In this document: positions 7,770 to 15,976 of the stretch, one piece after another
Numbering within the stretch: the first letter of the stretch is position 1
Layout of the letters: every line of letters begins with the position of its first letter
Source: Geomobilibacter sp964432205
GTDB lineage: Bacteria > Desulfobacterota > Desulfuromonadia > Geobacterales > DSM-12255
DNA: 64,000 nucleotides
Assembly (NCBI GenBank): GCA_964432205.1
Contig: CAYSMK010000027.1
Span: 1-64,000, forward strand
Direction: 5' to 3'
The notes under the pieces: model-generated
The model's database searches: none
Told to the model about the DNA's origin: nothing
Seen by the model: only the letters and a program-made list of their open reading frames with translations
Translations under genes and position numbers: made by a program

Positions 7770-8924
7770 TCAAAGGGCGCTGGCCCAGTCGTTGAGGCAG
7801 AGCAAGCGCGGGTTGGTCACCCCCTTGGCCTGGACCAGCACCTTGAAGGTGTCGCCCATGCCGCCGTCCGGGAGCATCAGTTTCTTCAGGGCCAGCCGGT
7901 CCTTGATCGCCTCGGTTTCGCCGGTGGCACGCGCCTCCAGCGTGGCCAGCTCCTGCATCATGCCGGCGGCCATGAGGAAGCGATACTGCTCGCCGTACCA
8001 GACCGTGCTGAGCCCGAGCCCTTCGCCGAAACGGGAGAGGGTGGTGAAGTCAACGTGGGCGGTCATGTCCTGGAGACCGACCCGGATATAGGGATTTTCT
8101 TCCACGGTATGGCGGTAGTAGCAGAGGAGGGTGCCGTTCTTGCGCATCGGCCCGTACAGTTCCGGCGCCAGGTAGCCATAGTCGATGGTGAGGACGAAGC
8201 CCCTTTCCAGGGCATTGGCAACCGCGGTGAGCCAGTCGAGGGCGGCGAGCCTGATTTCCGCACGCTGACCCGGGTCGAGGGTGGCGCCGATCCGCTCCAG
8301 GTAAGCGGCCAGGGCCGGCGTCGAAGGGGGGGCCGGGATCTCCCGGAACTCCTCGCCCTCGGCGGTGACGAAGAGTTCCTGCAGGCCTGCGTCGGTCATC
8401 TCCACCAGGTGGGCCGGCAGGGCATCCACCAGTTCGTTGGAGACCAGGCAGCCGGTGAAGGTGACGCTCCCTTCGGCCAGTTCCTCGGGACTGCTCCAGG
8501 CCAGGTGAGCCCCATGCTCCTTGAGCAGCTCCTGTTGCGCCGCCCGCAGGGACGGTTCCTTCTCGATCAGGCGGTAGGTGACAGTCCGGTAGAGCTCCGG
8601 CTCCAGGTCCCTGATGCCGTCCATAATGTCGCAGGCCAGGCGGCCGTTGGCCGCTCCCATCTCCACGACCTGAAAGGTGCCGGGCCGCCCCAGTTCCTGC
8701 CACATCCGGCAGATCTCGCGGGCCAGAAGTCGGCCGAACAGGGCGTGAACGTTGCTGCTGGTGTAGAAATCACCCTCGGCGCCCACCTTGCGGCCGGGGG
8801 AGGTGTAGTAGCCGAGCCCCGGTTCGTAGAGGCAGGCCTCCATGAACCGGGCAAAGGTCATGGGGCCGCTCTGTCGTATCCGATCCAGCAGTAACTGCCG
8901 CAGGGCGCGATCATCGTCATTCAT
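7770..8924 (-). CDS. MidA/NDUFAF7-type class I SAM methyltransferase
   Basis: 384 residues of the Methyltransf_28 (formerly DUF185) family. The N-terminal signature MTFARFMEACLYEPGLGYY (in part) is followed by GDFYTSSNVHALFGRLLA, the SAM-binding strand-loop FQVVEMGAANGRLACDIM, the ...VSNELVDALPAHLVE motif, and LTIDYGYLAPELYG near the middle. In mitochondria the homologue NDUFAF7 methylates an arginine of a complex I subunit. In bacteria the role is presumed similar but less studied. It is a stand-alone minus-strand gene followed by the HAD gene after a 71-base gap. Confidence 0.88.
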   Translation of the reverse strand: MNDDDRALRQLLLDRIRQSGPMTFARFMEACLYEPGLGYYTSPGRKVGAEGDFYTSSNVHALFGRLLAREICRMWQELGRPGTFQVVEMGAANGRLACDIMDGIRDLEPELYRTVTYRLIEKEPSLRAAQQELLKEHGAHLAWSSPEELAEGSVTFTGCLVSNELVDALPAHLVEMTDAGLQELFVTAEGEEFREIPAPPSTPALAAYLERIGATLDPGQRAEIRLAALDWLTAVANALERGFVLTIDYGYLAPELYGPMRKNGTLLCYYRHTVEENPYIRVGLQDMTAHVDFTTLSRFGEGLGLSTVWYGEQYRFLMAAGMMQELATLEARATGETEAIKDRLALKKLMLPDGGMGDTFKVLVQAKGVTNPRLLCLNDWASAL

Positions 8925-9042
8925 GAGGGGTCTCCGGGGAAAACTACTGTATAGTGCACGGCCCGCTATTTGTCAACGACGGCGGCCGATACGAAGGGTC
9001 ACGACCGGCGGCGCATTCTATGTTTGCCGATCAGCAAAGTCC

Positions 9043-9136
9043 AAGTCCCCCTTTATGAAAGGGGGATTTAGGGGGATTTGTCTTTGGTCGCCGCTAGTAA
9101 ATCCCCCCTGGCCCCCCTTTCTCAAAGGGGGGAAAG
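9043..9136. repeat. GC-rich inverted repeat (CCCCCTTT / AAAGGGGG type)
   Basis: Two imperfectly complementary arms, 9043-9080 (AAGTCCCCCTTT, ATG, AAAGGGGGATTT) and 9098-9136 (AAATCCCCCCTGG, then CCCCCCTTT, CTC, AAAGGGGGG), each containing its own small hairpin. They are separated by about 17 bases. This style of repeat is widespread between genes in environmental bacteria. It lies between the MidA gene and the convergent-side end of the WYL regulator and may work as a transcription barrier. No protein is encoded. Confidence 0.7.
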
Positions 9137-9156
9137 CGTTCGGCTGAAGATTGGAG

Positions 9157-10173
9157 TTAATCGGCTGCTGTTAAGCCGCCTTCGCGGTACTGCTCAGCCA
9201 GCCGGGCTGTAATCCCTCTGACTTCCTCGCGTAGTTCGGCCGGTGCCAGTACCTCGGCTTGGTCGCCGTAGGAGAGTATCCAGGAGAGCATCTCCATCCT
9301 TCCCCCGGCCAGAAGGCTCAGGGTGACGCTCCCGTCCGGGCCGATGTGCAGTTCCTGGCTCGGGTGCCAGACCCGGTCCCGGACGGCATGGGCGATGGCC
9401 GGTGCGAACCTGACCGTGAGGGGGATCGACTCTTCCCGCACGATCCCGAACGCCTGGTGCAGGTGCTCCTCGGGGGAGAACTCCTCCGGGATCTCGAATC
9501 GCTCCCGGGAGAGCTCCAGTGACTTGATCCTCTCAACGGCAAAGGTCCGGAGTGCCTTTCTGTTGTGGGCGTAGGCGATCAGGTAGAGCCCTCCCTTGTA
9601 GAGCATGACCGTGTACGGGTCGATCCGGTAGCTGGTCGCCCGTTTCTTCCCCGGCGCACGGTACTGGAGGGTGGCCCGGTACTGGTGGATGAGGGCATCC
9701 TGCAGGGTGCGGAGGATGTCGTGGAACGGGCGGTAGTCCCGTTTCCCCTGGAGGAGCGGGAGGGAGATGCGGCCGATCCGCTCCAGGTGGGCCGCGTAGC
9801 GTGGCGGCAGGGCAGAGTTGATCTTGCGGAACATGGCCTCCAGGTCGTCGGCAAAGGGGGTGCCGGCCAGCGGCTCGATCTGGGAGCGGAGAAAGTGAAG
9901 GGTCATCAGCTCCGGCAGGGTGAAGGTGATGGGGGGGATGTTCCGGAAACGGGTGGTGAAGCGGTAGACCTTCCGGTTCTCCTCCCGATCCGCCACCAGC
10001 GGGTAGCCGGCCTCGGCGATGGCGATCAGGTCCCGGTGGATGGTGCGGCGGGTGACGCCGGTTTCCTCCACCATCTCCTCGATGGAGAGGCCGTGGCGCG
10101 CCTCGATGAGGCGGATCAGGTCGTGGAGCCGGGAGGCCTGGGAGTATTTTTTCGCCGGTTTGCCTTTTTTCAT
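9157..10173 (-). CDS. WYL-domain transcriptional regulator with N-terminal HTH
   Basis: 338 residues from the chosen start. An N-terminal DeoR/HTH_11-like winged helix (ASRLHDLIRLIEAR, then MVEETGVTRRTIHRDLIAI with the recognition helix) is followed by a WYL domain: the strand-rich IDPYTVMLYKGGLYLIAYAHNRKALRTFAVERIKSLEL segment (in pieces) and a WCX-type C-terminal extension to QAEVLAPAELREEVRG. WYL domains bind ligands, often nucleic-acid derived, and many such regulators control phage-defence genes. I chose the ATG at 10173 (RBS AGAGGGACC) over 10266 because the extra 31 residues look unlike the family. It diverges from the nuclease/helicase pair that starts 446 bases away, so it is a candidate regulator of that pair. 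Confidence 0.85.
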   Translation of the reverse strand: MKKGKPAKKYSQASRLHDLIRLIEARHGLSIEEMVEETGVTRRTIHRDLIAIAEAGYPLVADREENRKVYRFTTRFRNIPPITFTLPELMTLHFLRSQIEPLAGTPFADDLEAMFRKINSALPPRYAAHLERIGRISLPLLQGKRDYRPFHDILRTLQDALIHQYRATLQYRAPGKKRATSYRIDPYTVMLYKGGLYLIAYAHNRKALRTFAVERIKSLELSRERFEIPEEFSPEEHLHQAFGIVREESIPLTVRFAPAIAHAVRDRVWHPSQELHIGPDGSVTLSLLAGGRMEMLSWILSYGDQAEVLAPAELREEVRGITARLAEQYREGGLTAAD

Positions 10174-10619
10174 GGTCCCTCTGTCGGTCGGTCTGTACGG
10201 GGTGGAGGGTAGCAGAAAATGGCTTTTCGGGGAAGGGACATATTGTGTCGCAACTCTTTGGTACACTGTTGTTTATGCCAAGGCCAGGTTCCTTGATCAG
10301 ACAGCAGTGTCCTGATATGAATCACTCGGAATCTGTGGCTGTTTTAATGGATATCGGAGGGGAAATCTGCTATCAATATGCAGGATTTGAGCTTCATTCT
10401 GTTCCCCGGAGTCCCTGTGCAAACTGACCTTACCGACTTGATTATGAGCAATGTGGGCTGACGCAAGAGAAGATTGAATTGGTGGAGGGGGAAGAAAGAT
10501 ACATGCAACATTTCTTGGCTCGTTGTATAAGCTGCGGTCAATGATCTGGCAAGGGTACTCAAACAAGGCTAAATTTTCTACCGCATTTTGAAGTTTGCGG
10601 TAAAACGCAAGAAAAAGGA
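10174..10619. other. Divergent intergenic region upstream of the defence genes
   Basis: 446 bases between the WYL regulator start and the nuclease gene. The GC content drops after about 10,240. No open frame here has a convincing start or family resemblance. The promoter(s) of both divergent units must lie here, but I could not pick a -35/-10 pair with confidence. AAAAAGGA just before 10620 is the ribosome site of the nuclease gene. Confidence 0.5.
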
Positions 10620-11411
10620 ATGACCCTGTTGCTTGCATATAACCCCATATATTCAAAGAACGACGGCCAAGTGATCTGGCACGGTAAGAGTATTGACGAC
10701 CAGGGGGAATTCAACGCTTTCCTGTCCGGGCCAACTCGCAGCCGCCTGTTCGACGAAGGGCAACATGCTCAGTATGAAGCCGATCTGCGTGCACTGGCCA
10801 CCACTGAAATGGCCTCTGATACGATTATGCGGCTACTGGCTTCTGAACCTGGCAAAGAACCATGGGAAGTCGGCGAGGCCCTCGCCGAATGCCTGCTGGA
10901 GAAAGAACGAGGGGTAAAATTCCCGTGGAATTCTGAGCGTGACAAGCGGACGCCGAAGGCCAGCCTGCCGGGTGCTGACCTGGTTGGTTTAGTGGAAAAT
11001 GGAGAAGATGCGCTGTTGGTCTTAGGGGAAGTAAAGACATCAAGCGATGCGAATAACCCTCCCCAGGTGATGACCGGCAAGAGCGGCATGATCCACCAGC
11101 TTGATAATCTTGCCACGGATATCTCGATACATAACAGCCTCCTGAAATGGCTGCATCCGAGGTGCAAGAATACCGATCTTTGGCCGTTGTACGAAAAGGC
11201 CGCGAAAAAATATCTGGCCTCCGGTGGTCGGGCGATCAAGCTGGTTGGCATGCTGATGCGCGATACGGCTCCGAATGAGCTTGACCTGAAGAATCGCGCC
11301 AAACACTTGGCGACCAAGGTATCGACCCCCACGGAAGTAGAGCTGGACGCCTGGTACCTTCCGACACCTATTGATGAATGGTCGATAGTTGTTCAAGGAG
11401 GTGCAGTATGA
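10620..11411 (+). CDS. hamA: HamA-like (DUF1837-type) nuclease of a Hachiman-like defence system
   Basis: 263 residues. A PD-(D/E)xK-type nuclease core is visible: LPGADLVGL with D120, then a strand LLVLGEVKTSSDA carrying E137 and K139, followed by a helix with a conserved-looking Gln (GMIHQLDNLATD). Upstream, EALAECLLEKERGV forms the helix that contributes an acidic residue. Size, catalytic pattern and partner agree with HamA, the DNA-cutting effector of Hachiman, in which a helicase partner senses damaged or invading DNA and releases the nuclease. The TGA overlaps the helicase ATG by four bases. The GC content is a little below that of the flanks, consistent with acquisition. The DUF1837 assignment is by pattern and not by search. 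Confidence 0.72.
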   Translation: MTLLLAYNPIYSKNDGQVIWHGKSIDDQGEFNAFLSGPTRSRLFDEGQHAQYEADLRALATTEMASDTIMRLLASEPGKEPWEVGEALAECLLEKERGVKFPWNSERDKRTPKASLPGADLVGLVENGEDALLVLGEVKTSSDANNPPQVMTGKSGMIHQLDNLATDISIHNSLLKWLHPRCKNTDLWPLYEKAAKKYLASGGRAIKLVGMLMRDTAPNELDLKNRAKHLATKVSTPTEVELDAWYLPTPIDEWSIVVQGGAV

Positions 11412-14400
11412 CCTCCTGGATAATGGACAGCATTAATCCTGACTTGTTGCAGCGTGCTCGCATCGAGGCGTCACGCCGTTTGCTCGATAATGCGTTAGGA
11501 TTGGTCAGAGAGCGGGATGAAGAAAACAATCTGCTTTTTGTTGCGGAGGCTCTGGAATTAGCCGTCATCGACCTGCTGGATAACGAAAGGGAACTTGACT
11601 CCCTCCGTCAGGTGAGCGCTGAGGCCTTCCAGCTCTTACGTGTCCTCCCGCGCCCGGAATCTCCCCTTGAGGCGGCAAAGGCCTGTTTGCGTCTCGCTTG
11701 CCTGGGAGTAATCGGGGAGCGCGGCGTTGATGCCCGTCGTGTGTTGAAAGAAGAGCCATGGCCGGCTTTGCCGTTGGATTCAGCGTCATGGGGAGAGCGT
11801 ACCTTGGCGACGATCCTTGAGGTCTGGCTACGGGTCATCCGCAAGGATGGGTGGTCTGACCTTGATGCCGTGCAGGCCCAGGTCGTTGCACTTCGACAGC
11901 AACAGGCGAACTATGAGGCCGAGTATCTGGACGGCCGGCAGTCAACGGCACGCACGGCCGCGTGGGAGCTGGTTGCCCTTTACCATCTATCCAAGGCGGC
12001 CGAGTTGCTGGCTATCTTCACCACCCAGGGGGAGATTGGCGGACGCTTCGATGTCCGACAGCAACTGGAGGCACAGTTCGACAGGGCTCTAACGGCCTGT
12101 GGCCGTGCCGAACTGGTTGAGCTGGACGCCATGGTGCGGCTCCTCGTCTGTACTGCACTGCAATTGGTGGACAACTGCATCTGGACCGTTACTCGCGCGG
12201 TCAACTCTCGCGTCACACGGTTTGTCCATCATCTGGTCTCCAGGGAGACCAGCAAGCCGATCTTTGAGATGCTTCCCCCACAACGGCGCACGTTGCGTGA
12301 GGCGGGTTTGCTCGGCTCTGGCCATCGTGCCGTCGTGGTCAATCTGCCAACCTCCAGCGGCAAGACCTTTATCGCTGAATTCCGTATCCTGCAGGCGCTT
12401 AACCAGTTCGATCATGAAAAGGGGTGGGTTGCGTATCTCGCCCCCACTCGCGCTTTGGTGAACCAAATTGCAACCCGGCTGCGGCGTGATTTTGCCCCGC
12501 TCGATATCAATGTCGAAAAAGTCAGCCCGGCCCTTGAGGTGGACGGCCTGGAAGCAACCCTGCTCACGGACAGGCAGGACGCTACTCAGTTCCGTGTGCT
12601 GGTGACCACCCCGGAAAAACTCGATCTGATGCTAAGGGGGGGCTGGGAAGAAACAATCGGGCGACCTCTCACACTGATAGTGGTGGACGAAGCGCATAAC
12701 CTTGCCCAACAGGGGCGTGGAATAAAGCTGGAGTTGCTGCTGGCAACGATTAACCGGGAGTGCCGTTATGCCCAGTTCCTGCTGTTGACACCGTTTATTC
12801 CCAATGCTGCAGAGATCGCCCGCTGGCTTGCCCCGGACAGCAACAATGACATTGAACTGGGCGTGGATTGGCGGCCGAATGACCGGGCAATAGTTCTGAG
12901 TCATCCGCGGCAGGGGGTACGTAAGGGGGGATTTTCACTAGAGCTGGAAACCCTTCACACAACGAAGCAAACTTTAAGTATCCCTGAGAATCTGCCGCTT
13001 GCCGCCAACAGGCCTTTGGGCCTCTCATGGTCACAGGTTAAGGGAAATGCCAGCAAGGTGGCAGCCGCCACAGCGCAGGTAATGAAAGAACGTGGCCCTG
13101 TCATCGTTCTGGCCGGGACAATTCCCAACACTTGGAATCTTGCAGAGAATTTCATGTGTCCGGCCAACAAGGCCGTGACGGTACATGAAGATGTGCAACT
13201 GGTGCAACGCTATCTGAAGCGGGAGTTTGGAGAAGGCTTCGCACTCTGCGAGCTTCTGGAATACGGGGTAGGGATTCACCACTCCGGCTTATCCGACGAA
13301 GCCAAGGCGCTGATGGAGTGGCTGTTTGAACGTGAGTTGATAAACGTTTTGGTATCGACGACGACCATTGCCCAAGGGGTAAACTTCCCGGTTTCCGGGG
13401 TGATCATGGCGGCGCATCAATATCCGTATGGAGAAGACATGCCTCCCGAGGACTTCTGGAATCTTGCGGGACGTGCAGGGCGTGTGGAGCATGGCAGTGT
13501 CGGCATCGTGGCACTTGCGGCAACTGATGATGTTAGAGCTGCCAAGTTGCGCGACTTTGTGGGACAGCAAGTAATGTCGTTAAATTCAACACTGGTTGCC
13601 ATGGTTCAGGCGGTCATTGCTACAGGTGCTCCACTTGAGTTGCACCGGCTTTTCCATTTACCGGAATGGTCAGCGTTCCTCCAATACTTGGCACATACCT
13701 ACCGCCAGATCGGAGATCCGCAACGCTTTGCCAACGAGGTAGAACAAGTATTGCGTGGGACATTAGGATTTCAGAACCTGCGCCGCACTCGAAGCGACTG
13801 GGCAAACCGATTGGTTGCAAGCGTTCAGGCTTACGGCGAGAGGATTTCCGGAAAATCGCTCAAGCTTGTAGATAGCACCGGCTTTTCCTGGGAGACGGTT
13901 AGTATTACCTTGGGTAAGTTGTCAGCTGAACGAATCACCGAAGAGGTATGGGACGCAAATCGTCTTTTTGGCGGGGATGGTAAAAATCTGCAAAAATTGA
14001 TGGGAATTTTGCTGGCAGTCCCCGAACTCCGCGAGAATTTGGAAGCTGCCACCGGCGGCCGAGGAGCGGATGGAGACCTTCTGGCGTGCATGGTCAGGGA
14101 TTGGGTCAATGGGGCAAGTCTGCCTGATATGGCCCAAGCATATTTTGCCACAAAACTCGATGGCGGTGCAGTTGAGCCTACTAAGGCTTTGACCGATTGC
14201 TGCAAGAATGTATTCGGCAAACTCACCCAGACAGCTTCATGGGGGTTGGCCGCCCTCCAAACAATGACTTTTGGAGACAGGTTCGATCAATTGGCCGAAG
14301 CCGACCAACAGACGCTTCGCAATCTGCCCGCTCGTGTTTTCTATGGAGTCAATACCGACGAAGCCATTGCCCTACGATTGCTTGGAGTTCCCCGAGGAGC

Positions 14401-14563
14401 GGCGCAACCGTTGGCTCAAACCTTGAGAACGGCTAGGAACCTCCCATTACCGCAATTGCGTTCTCAGCTTGCTCAGACTGATACACGGGTATGGACACAG
14501 GCTCTAGGAGCCAGTGGGCAAGATTATTTCAAAGTTTGGAAAGTGCTTGAGGGAGTTGGGTAA
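11408..14563 (+). CDS. hamB: HamB-like Ski2-type SF2 helicase of a Hachiman-like defence system
   Basis: 1051 residues from the ATG at 11408. AAGGAGGTG ends five bases before it and the ATGA overlap ties it to the nuclease gene; an upstream in-frame start exists but has no such site. A ~300-residue N-terminal helical region precedes a superfamily 2 helicase: motif I LPTSSGKT (313-320, K319), motif Ia APTRALV, motif II DEAH (427-430), motif III-like LLTPF, motif V TTTIAQGVNFPVSG and motif VI NLAGRAGRVEHG (AGRAGR 687-692). The AGRAGR and IHHSG elements are Ski2-like. A ~300-residue C-terminal region has no feature I recognise. Together with the nuclease this matches Hachiman architecture. Confidence 0.78.
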   Translation: MTSWIMDSINPDLLQRARIEASRRLLDNALGLVRERDEENNLLFVAEALELAVIDLLDNERELDSLRQVSAEAFQLLRVLPRPESPLEAAKACLRLACLGVIGERGVDARRVLKEEPWPALPLDSASWGERTLATILEVWLRVIRKDGWSDLDAVQAQVVALRQQQANYEAEYLDGRQSTARTAAWELVALYHLSKAAELLAIFTTQGEIGGRFDVRQQLEAQFDRALTACGRAELVELDAMVRLLVCTALQLVDNCIWTVTRAVNSRVTRFVHHLVSRETSKPIFEMLPPQRRTLREAGLLGSGHRAVVVNLPTSSGKTFIAEFRILQALNQFDHEKGWVAYLAPTRALVNQIATRLRRDFAPLDINVEKVSPALEVDGLEATLLTDRQDATQFRVLVTTPEKLDLMLRGGWEETIGRPLTLIVVDEAHNLAQQGRGIKLELLLATINRECRYAQFLLLTPFIPNAAEIARWLAPDSNNDIELGVDWRPNDRAIVLSHPRQGVRKGGFSLELETLHTTKQTLSIPENLPLAANRPLGLSWSQVKGNASKVAAATAQVMKERGPVIVLAGTIPNTWNLAENFMCPANKAVTVHEDVQLVQRYLKREFGEGFALCELLEYGVGIHHSGLSDEAKALMEWLFERELINVLVSTTTIAQGVNFPVSGVIMAAHQYPYGEDMPPEDFWNLAGRAGRVEHGSVGIVALAATDDVRAAKLRDFVGQQVMSLNSTLVAMVQAVIATGAPLELHRLFHLPEWSAFLQYLAHTYRQIGDPQRFANEVEQVLRGTLGFQNLRRTRSDWANRLVASVQAYGERISGKSLKLVDSTGFSWETVSITLGKLSAERITEEVWDANRLFGGDGKNLQKLMGILLAVPELRENLEAATGGRGADGDLLACMVRDWVNGASLPDMAQAYFATKLDGGAVEPTKALTDCCKNVFGKLTQTASWGLAALQTMTFGDRFDQLAEADQQTLRNLPARVFYGVNTDEAIALRLLGVPRGAAQPLAQTLRTARNLPLPQLRSQLAQTDTRVWTQALGASGQDYFKVWKVLEGVG

Positions 14564-14622
14564 CGCTGCGTAGATTTATCTAAATACAGAGCCGGACGAC
14601 TATCGAGTTCATTGGCTTCTGA

Positions 14623-14676
14623 GACCTTTACGGCTTGACCGACGATAAAGTTGCGCTGGTGGACGGGAAACGATGA
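14623..14676 (+). pseudogene. C-terminal stub of an adenine-specific DNA methylase
   Basis: Only the last 17 codons are open: DLYGLTDDKVALVDGKR then stop. This closely resembles the LYGLTEEEIxIVEG ending typical of type II/IIG N6-adenine methylases and related restriction proteins. A stop lies directly upstream in frame, so the rest of the gene is gone. Its TGA overlaps the start of the KilA-N-like stub (ATGA), suggesting the original gene order was methylase then KilA-N protein. A second, longer tail lies at 15100-15237. Confidence 0.5.
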
Positions 14677-14681
14677 AAAAT
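14630..14681. repeat. Direct repeat copy 1 (second copy 15191-15242)
   Basis: A 52-base segment covering the end of the methylase stub and the first bases after it. It matches 15191-15242 at about 46 of 52 positions, including GAAGTTGCGCTGGTGGA-type sequence and the ATGAAAAA junction. The two copies encode alternative methylase tails, so they are two divergent homologous gene ends and not a recent tandem duplication. Confidence 0.75.
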
Positions 14682-14879
14682 CGAACCAGCAACGTCAAGG
14701 GGAGTGAGGTTGCACTTTTTCGCAGGGAACAGGACGACTACATTTTGTTGACCGATATCGCCCGGCATAGCGACGCGGAGCGGACCGACTACGTCATCCA
14801 GAACTGGCTGCGCAACGCGCAACACTATTGTATTGAGCTCCTCGGTATTGGGGGAGCGACACAACAATCCGGATATTAA
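14673..14879 (+). CDS. Truncated KilA-N-like DNA-binding protein
   Basis: 68 residues. The core DYILLTDIARHSDAERTDY followed by VIQNWLRNAQHYCIELLGI resembles the start of KilA-N/phage antirepressor-type proteins (Y..LTDIA....P...I.NWLRNR.TIEFLG). Full members are several times longer, and here the frame ends soon after in unrelated sequence, just before a perfect 26-bp palindrome. It is probably a fragment left from a restriction-modification or phage-related locus. The start overlaps the methylase stub. Confidence 0.5.
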   Translation: MKNRTSNVKGSEVALFRREQDDYILLTDIARHSDAERTDYVIQNWLRNAQHYCIELLGIGGATQQSGY

Positions 14880-14902
14880 ACCCATCGAATTCGATGGGTT
14901 TA
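14877..14902. repeat. Perfect 26-bp palindrome
   Basis: The arm TAAACCCATCGAA (14877-14889) is followed directly by its exact complement (14890-14902), with no loop. It coincides with the stop of the KilA-N stub. With no loop and no T-run it is not a standard terminator. It could be a protein-binding site or a junction left by a rearrangement. Confidence 0.8.
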
Positions 14903-14988
14903 GAAAACAGGTCGGCCTGAACAGCTTCATAGGGCCGGTATTCAAGGAGGAGGGATCACCATAATCTCTTCTTCTAAGAGGAGTGAGG

Positions 14989-15036
14989 TAACCCATTAAC
15001 TCCGCATTTGTATAAAAATGCGGAGTTAATGGGTTA
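14989..15036. repeat. 21-bp perfect inverted repeat with 6-base loop
   Basis: Left arm 14989-15009 (starts TAACCCATTAACTCCGC), loop 15010-15015, right arm 15016-15036, with all 21 positions paired. Neither strand has the T-run of an intrinsic terminator after it. It sits within restriction-modification debris and shares the AACCCAT motif with the palindrome 90 bases upstream. Confidence 0.8.
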
Positions 15037-15099
15037 AAAATTTGATCGCTGAAATTAGTTTTACCGCCGTGTGGGAGCATCTGAAACGCTCAATCCTGA

Positions 15100-15237
15100 A
15101 GCTTTCTGGTACTGGTATCAGGCAAGCAGGCAGGGGTGAATTCTTCCGGATCAATTCCGCAACAACTGCCGCATGTAACTGTTGTCCTCAACGGCTTTAC
15201 CGACGATGAAGTTGCGCTGGTGGAGGGGAAGCAATGA
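15100..15237 (+). pseudogene. Second methylase C-terminal stub
   Basis: An open stretch ending VVLNGFTDDEVALVEGKQ then stop, homologous to the stub at 14623-14676 and to the C-terminal LYGLTxxEIxIVEG element of adenine methylases. The frame is closed by a TGA at 15097-15099, so only about 45 codons remain and only the last ~20 look like the family. After it, a short frame from the ATG at 15234 to about 15371 has no recognisable content. Confidence 0.45.
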
Positions 15238-15353
15238 AAAACATCTTTTCGGCTGAATACATGGACCGTTCAAAAACTGCAGCCGTTGGCTGCAGAAATC
15301 AGCTGGACATATTAAAAGGTTTCAAAAAAGTCATCCCTCTTTGGTTGGTGAGG

Positions 15354-15761
15354 CTACAAATCTCCCGTTAGCTGCTGCAGCTCGTACAGCTTCACATTCA
15401 AATTTTTGACGCACTCGATGATCTCCCGCAGCTGCTCCTCGCCCATCCTCGTCTCCTCGTCAATCCCCTGAAAATAGGGATACCCCTTGGGGAGGGGGGA
15501 GAAACTGCCATCCCGCAGGAGGGTCACGTCTACCAGGTCGTTCACCCGGCCGGCGGCCTCCCACGGGTCGCGATAGTTGAACTGGCGGGCCACGACCTGC
15601 AGTTCCAGCCCGTTCGGGAAGGCACCCCGCACCTCGAAGGAGAACTCCCGTGGCGCGCTGTAATGCTCGCTCCGGCCGGAGCGAGCCATCACCTTTGCGC
15701 CTGCCCCCTCCAACAGCTCCCGGACCGAATCAACGGTCATTGGCGTGAAATCGGTATCCAT
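15354..15761 (-). CDS. Hypothetical protein, about 135 residues
   Basis: I do not recognise a family. The protein starts MDTDFTPMTVDSVRELLEG and has a mixed alpha/beta profile (SFEVRGAFPNGLELQVVARQF), a DVTLLRDGSFSPLPKGYPYFQG middle part (in pieces) and a C-terminal amphipathic helix EEQLREIIECVKNLNVKLYELQQ that could be a coiled coil. The start at 15761 follows GAGGG at nine bases and is preferred over 15830, whose extra residues overlap the flanking repeat region. There is no signal peptide. It lies between R-M remnants and the DUF2201 gene. Confidence 0.6.
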   Translation of the reverse strand: MDTDFTPMTVDSVRELLEGAGAKVMARSGRSEHYSAPREFSFEVRGAFPNGLELQVVARQFNYRDPWEAAGRVNDLVDVTLLRDGSFSPLPKGYPYFQGIDEETRMGEEQLREIIECVKNLNVKLYELQQLTGDL

Positions 15762-15820
15762 TGTCTTTTCCCTCGTTTCCTGGAAGGGGTAGATATGACG
15801 GGCAAAAACACCCCAAGCAG

Positions 15821-15906
15821 TTTTCACCACTAAGACACTAAGAGCACAAAGAAAAAAAGATTTTGTTTGCCGTTAACTTCGTGTCCTTAGTGCCTTAGTG
15901 GTAAAA
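15821..15906. repeat. Inverted repeat of the CACTAAG/CTTAGTG type
   Basis: TTTTCACCACTAAGACAC at 15821-15838, continuing to 15851, pairs with 15877-15906 (CTTCGTGTCCTTAGTG..., GTGGTAAAA), about 30 bases per arm with few mismatches and a 25-base AT-rich centre. Intergenic repeats with this motif are common in environmental genomes. No coding content. Confidence 0.75.
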
Positions 15907-15976
15907 TCGCCTTTTTACGATCTGCCCCATTTATCTCTTCCCTTCCCACGCCTTAGAATTCCAATAGCCTTTTCTG

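Noticed and set aside
14989..15036. Intrinsic terminator at the 21-bp inverted repeat
   Set aside because: No T-run follows on either strand, and no intact gene ends directly before it.
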